A DNA stretch of 9,600 nt from Anaerolineaceae bacterium (GCA_012514775.1 JAAYZQ010000131.1:1-9600); one strand, 5' to 3'; counted from the first letter of the stretch, positions 1 through 5,486 are shown. Translations and numbers: made by a program. The notes: a model not told the origin generated them from the letters alone.

Positions 1-166
1 CGAGGAGGTCAATGTCCGACTCGGCATCCGAATCACCGCGAGCCTTGGAGCCAAACAGGGTCACAGACAAAATCTGCTCGCCAAACTGCCTCTGAAGGCG
101 TGCCAAATATTCGTCGATGGCCGTCCACTCATTCGCGGTCAAAGGAGCCGGAAGAGCCTGGTTCAT
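1..166 (-). CDS. MNT-type nucleotidyltransferase, N-terminal part (cut by window edge)
   Basis: The first 55 residues of a minimal nucleotidyltransferase are visible; the gene continues past base 1. Residues 39-53 read GSKARGDSDAESDID, an exact fit to the GSX10DXD signature (G39, S40, D51, D53) whose aspartates bind metal in the polymerase-beta fold. In type VII toxin-antitoxin modules the MNT partner (MntA) uses this motif to AMPylate a tyrosine of its HEPN partner; other MNT-HEPN pairs have unknown substrates. The ATG at 164-166 shares bases with the TGA of the upstream HEPN gene (ATGA), so the two are probably translationally coupled and transcribed from the promoter at 584-612. Translation runs open from this ATG to the window edge. 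The domain assignment is secure; the exact reaction is inferred from the family. Confidence 0.88.
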   Translation of the reverse strand, partial: MNQALPAPLTANEWTAIDEYLARLQRQFGEQILSVTLFGSKARGDSDAESDIDLL

Positions 167-558
167 CGGAATCCTTCTTGCGCGAGATAGGTCTCGCATC
201 GAGCGAGAAAGTTACGCGCATTCACAACAGCCAGGCGAGACTGAGCCTCATCAGCCTGCCCTAACATTTCATAGTCCGTCACGTTGCGTAGCTCGAACGA
301 CTCGCCGTAGGCATGGCTGTCCTCAACCGGAAAGATGCCAGATCGGATGAACTGCTCACGAAACGCGGCCAGAACACCTGAATGCTTGGCTCTGGTGATG
401 TTCTGTGTCAGAAGCAGTGCTGTAGCCGCGTAGAAAAACGCATAGTATGCCCGGTTGACGGCAACGCCATAGAAACCACCGTCGAGATTGTACTGGGCAC
501 TCTCCAGGGCATCATGGGCGCCGTCCACATAGACAGCCACTGCATCCCGGGAAGCCAT
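163..558 (-). CDS. HEPN-domain protein, partner of MNT nucleotidyltransferase
   Basis: A 131-residue helical HEPN protein, most like the Pfam HEPN family PF05168 rather than classical HepT. Hallmarks are the NRAYYAFFYAATALLL helix (residues 35-50), KHSGVLAAFREQFIRSG (58-73) and FELRNVTDYE (88-97). Many HEPN proteins are RNases with an RX4-6H motif; here the position reads R91-N-V-T-D-Y96 with no following histidine, so RNase activity is doubtful. ATG 558 is preferred because GGAACACGGA lies just before it; ATG 573 (five residues longer) is possible but lies only about 11 nt past the -10 element, giving a nearly leaderless start. A start at 612 would lie inside the promoter. The stop overlaps the MNT start by 4 nt. 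The pair could be a TA module or a relative such as HI0074/HI0073. Confidence 0.87.
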   Translation of the reverse strand: MASRDAVAVYVDGAHDALESAQYNLDGGFYGVAVNRAYYAFFYAATALLLTQNITRAKHSGVLAAFREQFIRSGIFPVEDSHAYGESFELRNVTDYEMLGQADEAQSRLAVVNARNFLARCETYLAQEGFR

Positions 559-583
559 TCCGTGTTCCGCCATAGCACCAGCA

Positions 584-612
584 AGTATAGCACAGGATAA
601 GCGGAAACGCAA
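584..612 (-). promoter_or_regulatory. Promoter for the HEPN-MNT operon
   Basis: Read on the minus strand: TTGCGT (-35, 607-612), a 17-nt spacer, then TATACT (-10, 584-589) preceded by TGC, which makes an extended -10 element. The predicted transcript starts around 575-578, just upstream of the HEPN start codons. Sequence match only. Confidence 0.6.
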
Positions 613-625
613 TCAGGGCAAAAGT

Positions 626-676
626 CTCGTTGTACACCTTGACGCGGAACAGGCCCGAGGAGGGCGAGTCCTTTTT
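626..676. repeat. 51-bp direct repeat, left copy
   Basis: Matches 2960-3010 at 49 of 51 positions in the same orientation; the mismatches are at 659 (G versus A) and 674 (T versus C). It lies inside the DUF523 relic. The two copies bracket about 2.3 kb carrying vapBC, the hicA relic and an unknown gene. Confidence 0.85.
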
Positions 677-712
677 GTAAGGCTGGACACAAACGACAAA
701 GCCCGATGGTGT
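626..712 (-). pseudogene. Relic fragment of a DUF523 (TudS-like) gene
   Basis: On the minus strand this stretch translates to GFVVCVQPY followed by KKDSPSSGLFRVKVYNE, the conserved DUF523 segment that the intact gene at 2366-3343 carries as GFVLKKDSPSSG and onward. Relative to that gene the relic has five extra residues between GFV and KKD. Homology stops abruptly after YNE, just before the HEPN promoter, and I see no other DUF523 sequence around it. Within the 51-bp core the only two differences are at synonymous third codon positions. It has no credible start or ribosome site. It is best read as a scrap left by duplication, recombination or deletion of a second DUF523 gene. Confidence 0.75.
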
Positions 713-760
713 CAGCACGAGTCACTCTCCGCGCTAATAGCTGGGAGTGCGAAGCAAAGC

Positions 761-789
761 TTGACGCGGGGTCTGCTTTGTAGTATAGT
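761..789 (+). promoter_or_regulatory. vapBC promoter with possible operator
   Basis: TTGACG (761-766), a 17-nt spacer and TATAGT (784-789): one mismatch from consensus in each hexamer, so a strong sigma-70-type promoter. Transcription would start near 796. The -10 lies in an imperfect palindrome at 780-791 (GTAGTATAGTAC, 10 of 12 positions symmetric), a plausible binding site for VapB autorepression, as is usual for vapBC operons. The operator role is inferred. Confidence 0.7.
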
Positions 790-852
790 ACAGTCAGGCG
801 CACAAGCCAAACTATGCCCTGTGCGCAGAGGATCGACATTAGGAGCGTTAGT

Positions 853-1116
853 ATGAGCATTCACATTGTGGATGAGCAACTCGTCCACCGCATAGAGCGC
901 ATCGCCCGGCGAGAGCGGCGCGAAGAAGTGGATGTAATCGCCGAAGCGCTGGAGCTGTATGAGGAGAAAGCAGAAGAGACGGGAGCTCGTTCCTTTCTGC
1001 TGTCTGTTGCTGGCATTGGCCGATCAGAGGAGCGGGACGTTTCGGAACGCGACGAGGAGATTCTTGCCAACGAAGTTGATCCTTTGCGTGGATGGAGCCC
1101 TGGAGATCGATCGTGA
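853..1116 (+). CDS. vapB: VapB family antitoxin
   Basis: An 87-residue antitoxin for the PIN-domain toxin encoded next. The N-terminal half (about residues 1-45, MSIHIVDEQLVHRIERIARR onward) looks like a small DNA-binding dimerisation domain followed by a charged helix. The C-terminal part (49-81), with LLSVAGIGRSEERDVSERDE and a closing DPLRGW, is the typical toxin-wrapping tail of a VapB subgroup. ATG 853 is chosen because AGGAG at 841-845 lies 7 nt upstream; the in-frame ATG at 814 has no comparable site. The final TGA is shared with the GTG start of vapC (GTGA), giving coupled translation. VapB is expected to neutralise VapC and, with it, repress the promoter at 761-789. Confidence 0.9.
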   Translation: MSIHIVDEQLVHRIERIARRERREEVDVIAEALELYEEKAEETGARSFLLSVAGIGRSEERDVSERDEEILANEVDPLRGWSPGDRS

Positions 1117-1541
1117 GCCCCGCCCTTCCGGTTGCTCTGCTTGATACCAGTTTTCTGTTCGCGCTGGCCAACTCGAACGATCGAAACCATCAGCGAGTGG
1201 TAGAAGCCGCGCAAGGACTCAGCGGCTCGCTTCTCTTGCCTGTTCCTGTCTTGCCTGAGGTCTGTTACCTGCTGGCGTCACGGTTAGGGCACGGAGCGAT
1301 GAGACGCTTCCTTCGAGAGCTAGCCGCCAGTAACATCGGTCTTGAGCCCATCGATCGCGTCGACCTGGAACGCGTCAATGAGCTGCTGGCCCAGTACGCC
1401 GATAGCCATCTCGACTTTGTCGACGCAGCCCTGGTTGCCATCGCGGAACGATATGGCGTGACGCGAATCCTCACCCTGGATCGGCGCGACTTTGGCATGA
1501 TACGTCCCAAGCATTGCGATCACTTTGACTTGGTTCCCTGA
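1113..1541 (+). CDS. vapC: VapC toxin, PIN-domain ribonuclease
   Basis: A 142-residue PIN-domain endoribonuclease, the toxin of a type II TA module; family members cut tRNA or rRNA and stop translation. The acidic active-site set is complete: D11 in LLDTSFLFAL, E49 in LPEVCYLL, D101 and D104 in HLDFVDAALVAIAE, and D123 in ILTLDRRDF. GTG 1113 is the likely start: GGAG at 1102-1105 lies 7 nt upstream and the start overlaps the vapB stop as GTGA. An in-frame ATG at 1092 would add seven residues but lies before that ribosome site. Length and motif order are normal, so the toxin appears intact. Downstream to about 1625 I see no clear terminator. Confidence 0.92.
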   Translation: MSPALPVALLDTSFLFALANSNDRNHQRVVEAAQGLSGSLLLPVPVLPEVCYLLASRLGHGAMRRFLRELAASNIGLEPIDRVDLERVNELLAQYADSHLDFVDAALVAIAERYGVTRILTLDRRDFGMIRPKHCDHFDLVP

Positions 1542-1625
1542 GCCTGGGTGTGCAGGCGCAATCCCCGGGGCGCGGCTATCTGCTTCTGTCCAACCACTCT
1601 AGACGGAACTGATCTGTTCGGCCTG

Positions 1626-1796
1626 CTATCTATCCCAAACGTGCTGACTCGTTACCCTGTTGAGTGTGCCGGGAGCCAAATTGTCATTCAAATGGCCGGC
1701 GATGGTCACGCGACCTGGCTTCGTGGCATGCTTGTACTGGCGGTGACTGCCCTTGGTCGCCACCAGATACCACCCATGGACCGAAAGGCAAGGCAC
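1626..1796 (-). pseudogene. hicA: HicA toxin relic (no hicB)
   Basis: The minus strand encodes GWYLVATKGSHRQYKHATKP followed by GRVTIAGHLNDNLAPGTLN, which closely matches the core of HicA mRNA-interferase toxins, including the catalytic histidine of the GSHRQY motif. The flanks look eroded. Before GW only a HicA-like VVPCLSVH remains, with no ATG, and the best start is a GTG at 1796 without a good ribosome site. After GTLN the usual SILKQAGL ending is replaced by RVTSQHVWDR and a stop. No HicB-like sequence is present on either side, so an active toxin would lack its usual antitoxin. The relic is in frame with the gene ending at 1833, separated by that gene's TAA. A divergent functional 56-residue protein from the GTG is less likely. 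Confidence 0.78.
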
Positions 1797-1801
1797 AACC
1801 T

Positions 1802-1832
1802 GTTGGCACGAGCGCCAACTTACAGCGTTGGC
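1802..1832. repeat. Three alternating inverted arms (GTTGGC / GCCAAC / GTTGGC)
   Basis: GTTGGC at 1802-1807, GCCAAC at 1814-1819 and GTTGGC at 1827-1832 are spaced by 6 and 7 nt. The middle arm can pair with either neighbour, giving two mutually exclusive 6-bp hairpins. The last arm abuts the TAA of the gene at 1833-2267. There is no T-tract, so a simple terminator is unlikely. It may mark the junction with the hicA relic. Confidence 0.5.
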
Positions 1833-2267
1833 TTAGACTGCCTCAAGATAGGCTGTCGCCCCATGTTCAGTCATGAGCGCTCCGATGGATGCCAAGAACC
1901 TATCCAAGAGAACTGGCTCTGATTTCAGGTATAGCGTCGCCTCGCTGGCAACCTTCTTGATTGAAAAGTCCTGAAAGTCTGACTGTTGTTTGCACGTCAC
2001 GAACAGCCTGCCAGGTTTTGCAAAGTGGAAACGCGCGTGAAAGGCGCCGCCAGCGTACTCGGGACCGAACTCGCCAAATCGAACGTCAAGCAGTCCGCTA
2101 TAGATCTGGTCCTTGAAACGGTTGAGGTCTGCGATTGTCTCTGTGAGAGTCGAATACACGACGTACGTGCTGTTTGAGAAGAATGCAACTCCATCCGACA
2201 CATCGATCCTCAACTCGATCACGTCGTCGTCCGACCAGATCCTTGTCAGCAGGATACCGGGTTTCAT
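1833..2267 (-). CDS. Hypothetical protein, 144 residues
   Basis: I do not recognise the family. The ATG at 2267 is well supported by AGGAGG at 2272-2277, 4 nt upstream, so this is very likely a translated gene. The protein alternates polar and hydrophobic residues in a way that suggests beta strands through about residue 110 (ILLTRIW, VIELRIDV, VAFFSN, TYVVYST, FHARFHF, RLFVTC), then a helix near the end (PVLLDRFLASIGAL, about 119-131). It has no signal peptide, no membrane segment and one cysteine (C92). Size, fold impression and setting among TA genes would suit a small immunity-like or accessory protein, but that is a guess. It ends directly before the hicA relic in the same frame. No convincing promoter is visible in 2268-2365. 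Confidence 0.75.
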   Translation of the reverse strand: MKPGILLTRIWSDDDVIELRIDVSDGVAFFSNSTYVVYSTLTETIADLNRFKDQIYSGLLDVRFGEFGPEYAGGAFHARFHFAKPGRLFVTCKQQSDFQDFSIKKVASEATLYLKSEPVLLDRFLASIGALMTEHGATAYLEAV

Positions 2268-2365
2268 GAGTCCTCCTCTTCAATCCAATTGGTGCTTCTA
2301 CAAAGTCCCCTGCACAAGCAAACTACATAGAGCTGGCGACTGACATCAGATCACGAATCTTCCGT

Positions 2366-3343
2366 CTACACGTGATTCCGCAGCATCAGCTCCTTCGGAT
2401 AAGGATTCAAATACACCTGCTGCCACACCCACCCCGGCACCGGACTCCGCCGCAGGTGATGCTTCAAGAGCGTCATCGGCACGATCAACGGCACCATCCC
2501 CTGCCGGTACTCCTCGATCACCCCCAGCAGCTCCTGCTTATCCTCGGCCGGCAACTCGTTCTTGAGGTAGCCCATCAGGTGCTGCAAGACGTTCACGTGC
2601 TTCCCCCGCGTGCCCAGCACGCTCAGGCCCTCCATCAACTGCGCGCCGTAGGCCGCGGCCATCTCGTCCCACGGCTCCGACCCCGCCTTCGCCACCAGTC
2701 GGCCCATCTCCTGGTAGTGGGCCGGGCTATGGGCCATGAGGGTCAGCTTGTGGGCGGTGTGGAACTTGACCAGGCCGCCGGGCGTCGGCTCCTCGTCCAA
2801 CATCTGCGTCCAGCGTTGGTAGGCAAACACCCGCTCGACAAAGTTCTCGCGCAGCGGCATGTCGTTCAGCCGGCCTTCTTCCTCCATGGGCAGCAGCGGG
2901 AACCGCTCCTTGAGCGCCCGGGGAAACATGCCCATGCCGTTGCGCTCGGCCATGCCGTGCTCGTTGTACACCTTGACGCGGAACAGGCCCGAAGAGGGCG
3001 AGTCCTTCTTTAGCACAAAGCCGTGCAGTCCGACGCCCGCCAGCTCGTCGACGCGGCACTGTGCCCAGGCCTTCATCGCCTCCGTGTGGTCCGTGCTCGA
3101 CCTGGACGCCACCAGCCGGGGATCGGCCGGGTCGCCCTCCAGGCGCATGCTCTCCCGCGGCACGGGCAGGCCCATCTCCACCTCGGGACAGACGGGCACC
3201 CACTCCACGTACCGCCCCAGCGTCTGCACCAGGAAGCGGTCCAGCTTGTGCCCGCCATCGTACCGCACCCGCTCGCCCAACAGGCACGTGCTGATCCCCA
3301 GGCGGATGACTGGCTCGTTTTGCTGCCGTTCTTCGTTCGACAT
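2366..3343 (-). CDS. DUF523 (TudS-like) and DUF1722 (YbgA-like) two-domain protein
   Basis: A 325-residue cytosolic protein. The N-terminal DUF523 domain (about 12-160) is the family of TudS, an Fe-S thiouracil desulfurase; the C-terminal DUF1722 domain (about 165-310), with VKFHTAHKLTLMAHSP and GKHVNVLQHLMGYLK, is the YbgA family of unknown role. Fused DUF523-DUF1722 proteins are well known. TudS binds [4Fe-4S] through three cysteines; here C20 (STCLLG) and C52 (PVCPEVEMG) are present, but the third position, usually SPSCG, reads SPSSG with S118. Cluster binding or catalysis may therefore differ. ATG 3343 is chosen over a GTG at 3355 because GGGAGG at 3348-3353 ends 4 nt before it. It follows the OsmC-SnoaL gene by 39 nt, probably in one operon. 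Residues 112-128 are encoded by the repeat also present at 626-676. Confidence 0.9.
   Translation of the reverse strand: MSNEERQQNEPVIRLGISTCLLGERVRYDGGHKLDRFLVQTLGRYVEWVPVCPEVEMGLPVPRESMRLEGDPADPRLVASRSSTDHTEAMKAWAQCRVDELAGVGLHGFVLKKDSPSSGLFRVKVYNEHGMAERNGMGMFPRALKERFPLLPMEEEGRLNDMPLRENFVERVFAYQRWTQMLDEEPTPGGLVKFHTAHKLTLMAHSPAHYQEMGRLVAKAGSEPWDEMAAAYGAQLMEGLSVLGTRGKHVNVLQHLMGYLKNELPAEDKQELLGVIEEYRQGMVPLIVPMTLLKHHLRRSPVPGWVWQQVYLNPYPKELMLRNHV
2960..3010. repeat. 51-bp direct repeat, right copy
   Basis: The intact copy, inside the DUF523 gene, encoding the segment from KKDSPSSG to VYNE. It matches 626-676 at 49 of 51 positions. Confidence 0.85.
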
Positions 3344-3382
3344 TTTTCCTCCCACAACCGGGCTCGGCGCAGCAATGCCCGG

Positions 3383-4198
3383 CTAGCCCTTCACGTACGA
3401 CAACTTTTCCGCAATGCGCCCGGCTCTGATCGTGTAGATGTCCACGCCCCGGACGTGCCCAGGGTGGCCCTGGTCGTCTACCCAGTGATAGATCCAGCGC
3501 ATGACGCAGCGGTCGCCCGCCGCCAGGACCTCTTCGATCTCGATCCGCGGTTGCCGGGAGGTGCGAAAAAAATCGACCCAGAACGCACGGACAGCCTCCT
3601 GGCCCTCATAGCGGACGCCATCGGGCGCAGGCGAGGTGTTCTCGAACACGCAATCCTCGGTCATTAACGCCATCATGGCGTCCACATCGCGCGCGTTCAG
3701 TGCCTCGTTAAACTGCTCTACCAGCCGGACTCCGGGCGCCGGTGTGGACGGGGCGGGCATCACGGCGACTCGATCTCCCGGATGCGGGCCATCCTCCCCC
3801 TCCACAATCTGCAGCTCGCTGCTCAGTTCCACGGCACGGCGCAGCGTGGCATAGGTGGAGCAGTACTTTTCCTCCGTCAGCTGCACGGCGTGCGCGAGCT
3901 TTTGCGGGTCGAGGTGATGCCCGCTGAACCGGTAGACAATGTGGATCTTCTGAAAGCGCCACGGCGCAGCGTCCTCCCGAACGCTCTCGGCCGTAACGCG
4001 CAGGCCCGCGAGCGCCTGGCGTTGCTTGCTGACGATGGAAACGATATCCCACGCCGCGCAACCGATGACACTGAGAGGCAACAGATCGGCGCCGTTCACT
4101 CCCGACGGCTGTGTCATGACGATGGGAAAGCCAAAGCGATCGGCCATCAAGAAGACCTGATCGCGGACCCACTCAACCTCGACCTTCTCAACAGGCAT
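3383..4198 (-). CDS. OsmC-family redox protein fused to a SnoaL/NTF2-like domain
   Basis: A 271-residue two-domain protein. Residues 1-135 are an OsmC/Ohr-type domain, a family of thiol-dependent hydroperoxide reductases; both redox cysteines are present, C47 in SVIGCAAWDIVSIV and C113 in EEKYCSTYATL. A proline-rich linker (about 138-156) leads to a SnoaL-like NTF2 fold (157-271), beginning LVEQFNEALNARDVDAMMAL and ending GRIAEKLSYVKG. Such folds act as isomerases, cyclases or ligand-binding modules. The combination suggests peroxide reduction coupled to binding or conversion of a small hydrophobic substrate, which is inference. ATG 4198 is preferred because GGAGG at 4204-4208 lies 5 nt upstream; an in-frame TTG at 4210 overlaps that site. 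The gene leads a probable two-gene operon from the promoter at 4234-4262. Confidence 0.9.
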   Translation of the reverse strand: MPVEKVEVEWVRDQVFLMADRFGFPIVMTQPSGVNGADLLPLSVIGCAAWDIVSIVSKQRQALAGLRVTAESVREDAAPWRFQKIHIVYRFSGHHLDPQKLAHAVQLTEEKYCSTYATLRRAVELSSELQIVEGEDGPHPGDRVAVMPAPSTPAPGVRLVEQFNEALNARDVDAMMALMTEDCVFENTSPAPDGVRYEGQEAVRAFWVDFFRTSRQPRIEIEEVLAAGDRCVMRWIYHWVDDQGHPGHVRGVDIYTIRAGRIAEKLSYVKG

Positions 4199-4233
4199 CA
4201 CAACCTCCAACGACCAAGACGATCCTCAGGGCC

Positions 4234-4262
4234 ATTCTAAGCGAAAAGCCCGCCGCTGGCAA
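4234..4262 (-). promoter_or_regulatory. Promoter for the OsmC-SnoaL / DUF523-DUF1722 operon
   Basis: On the minus strand: TTGCCA (-35, 4257-4262), a 17-nt spacer and TAGAAT (-10, 4234-4239). The transcript would start near 4227, giving a leader of about 29 nt with the GGAGG ribosome site. Confidence 0.65.
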
Positions 4263-4541
4263 GCAATGCCGGCCTACAAGCGCAAATTGGGGGGGTATTA
4301 TGTAGAGTGATCCCGCCCGGTGAAGCTGGGCAGGCGCAATCGTCGTGAATTCGGGCAAAAGCCCGCGCGGTCTCGCTTGTTCAGCTCCAACGAGCGGTTT
4401 GACAGGCTGTAAGAAGAATGGCACAATCCATTCCATACAATTATCCTGCCCGAGGAATCCCGGGACGGAATCCCAGGGGCCCGTGCTGGCAAAGCCGGCC
4501 GTGGCTGCCCCCCCAGCCGTCCAGGGACACGGAGTGCTCGT
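4263..4541. other. Divergent intergenic region and leader of the hydrolase gene
   Basis: Non-coding between the two divergent promoters and the hydrolase start. It holds a run of seven G near 4289-4295 and a small perfect hairpin (CGGGC, AAAA loop, GCCCG) at 4352-4365. The plus-strand leader from about 4434 contains an 8-bp direct repeat, GGAATCCC, at 4454-4461 and 4467-4474, and is rich in G and C. I recognise no riboswitch or small protein here. Confidence 0.45.
4399..4427 (+). promoter_or_regulatory. Promoter for the alpha/beta hydrolase
   Basis: A perfect TTGACA (-35, 4399-4404), a 17-nt spacer and CACAAT (-10, 4422-4427, 4 of 6 consensus). The transcript would start near 4434, leaving a leader of about 107 nt. 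Confidence 0.65.
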
Positions 4542-5486
4542 TTGTTAGCGATAGGCAAAATTGCCGTCGGCCTGCTGGCCAGCTCGATGGTGCTGGCCCT
4601 CGTGGGCCCTGTCCTTGGCGAGGTAGTCGCCTGCCAGCCTCCCTTTTTCCCGCGGGAGAGCATCACCCCCCTTACCGAGTGGGACATTCCCTTTGAAGAC
4701 GTCTCGTTCGCCACGTCCGGCGGCCTGACCCTGCGGGGCTGGTTCGTCCCGGCCGAGGAGCCCGACGCGCCCGCCGTCTTCTATGCCCCGGCCACGGCCC
4801 ACGATCAGCGCTCGGGCCTGTCGCTGGTGCCGGCCCTGCACGCGGCCGGCTATCACGTCTTGCTCTTTAGCTATCGCGGCCACGCCCGCAGCGACGGCCC
4901 AAGCTGGGGCTTTACCTACGGGGCCGGCGAAAGTTACGACGTGGATGCCGCGGCCCGCTTCCTGTTCGAGACCAGGGGCATTCGCCGCATCGCCGCCATC
5001 GGCCATTCCGCCGGCGCCGTCTCCAGCATCATCAGCGCCGCGCGCAATCCCCGCATCGGCGCCGTGGTAGCCGTCGCCCCGTACAACGACGTTGCCGAAG
5101 TGTGGCAGACGAGCACGCCGCCCGTGGTCCCGGCCTTTATCCTGGAATGGTCGCTGCGCCTGGCCGAAAAGCGCAAGGGCTTTGACCGTGCCGAGGTATA
5201 CCCCGTGGGCGTCGTCGATCGGATCGCGCCCCGCCCGCTGCTCCTCATCCACGGCACCTGCGACCGGCGCATCACCCAGGAACAGGCGCTGCGCATGTTC
5301 GACGCTGCCCGCGAGCCCAAGTCGTTGTGGCTGGTGCACGGAGCCACCCACGCGGGCATCCGCACCCCAACCCTGGACGACATGATGCCGGGGGTCATCG
5401 CCTTCCTGGACGCCGCGCTGCGCCCCGAGGATCAGCAGGCCGTCCTTCCCCTGCCCCACCCCGGGAAAGCCATCGCCGCCGACTAG
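4542..5486 (+). CDS. Exported or membrane-anchored alpha/beta hydrolase
   Basis: A 314-residue serine hydrolase of the alpha/beta fold, substrate unknown. The catalytic triad is evident: S156 in the GHSAG elbow (154-158), D241 in HGTCDRRI, and H270 in GATHAG. The HAAGYHVLLFSYRGHARSDG stretch (100-119) is the usual strand and oxyanion-side loop. Residues 3-26 form a hydrophobic N-terminal segment, so the protein is secreted or anchored with its catalytic part outside the cytoplasm; VVAC (28-31) resembles a lipobox, making a lipoprotein possible. The start is taken as TTG 4542, with GGAG at 4531-4534 seven nt upstream. The first in-frame ATG, at 4587, would cut into the signal segment. The stop shares bases with the stop of the convergent PlsY-like gene. 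Confidence 0.88.
   Translation: MLAIGKIAVGLLASSMVLALVGPVLGEVVACQPPFFPRESITPLTEWDIPFEDVSFATSGGLTLRGWFVPAEEPDAPAVFYAPATAHDQRSGLSLVPALHAAGYHVLLFSYRGHARSDGPSWGFTYGAGESYDVDAAARFLFETRGIRRIAAIGHSAGAVSSIISAARNPRIGAVVAVAPYNDVAEVWQTSTPPVVPAFILEWSLRLAEKRKGFDRAEVYPVGVVDRIAPRPLLLIHGTCDRRITQEQALRMFDAAREPKSLWLVHGATHAGIRTPTLDDMMPGVIAFLDAALRPEDQQAVLPLPHPGKAIAAD

Noticed and set aside
408..860. A 150-codon minus-strand reading frame across the HEPN promoter and DUF523 relic
   Set aside because: It is out of frame with both the HEPN gene and the DUF523 homology, runs through the predicted promoter and has no family resemblance. Its similarity to part of another frame near 3000 merely mirrors the DNA repeat.
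1552..1563. A 12-mer (GCAGGCGCAATC) also found at 4330-4341
   Set aside because: A couple of shared 12-mers are expected by chance in a window of this size, and the flanks do not match.
1548..1922. A 124-codon plus-strand reading frame after vapC
   Set aside because: It runs opposite the hicA relic and the end of the unknown gene, has no good ribosome site and resembles no family. The minus-strand HicA homology explains the sequence better.
2350..2376. Inverted repeat ATCACG / CGTGAT straddling the stop of the DUF523 gene as a terminator
   Set aside because: The stem is only 6 bp with a 15-nt loop and no T-tract follows on either strand.
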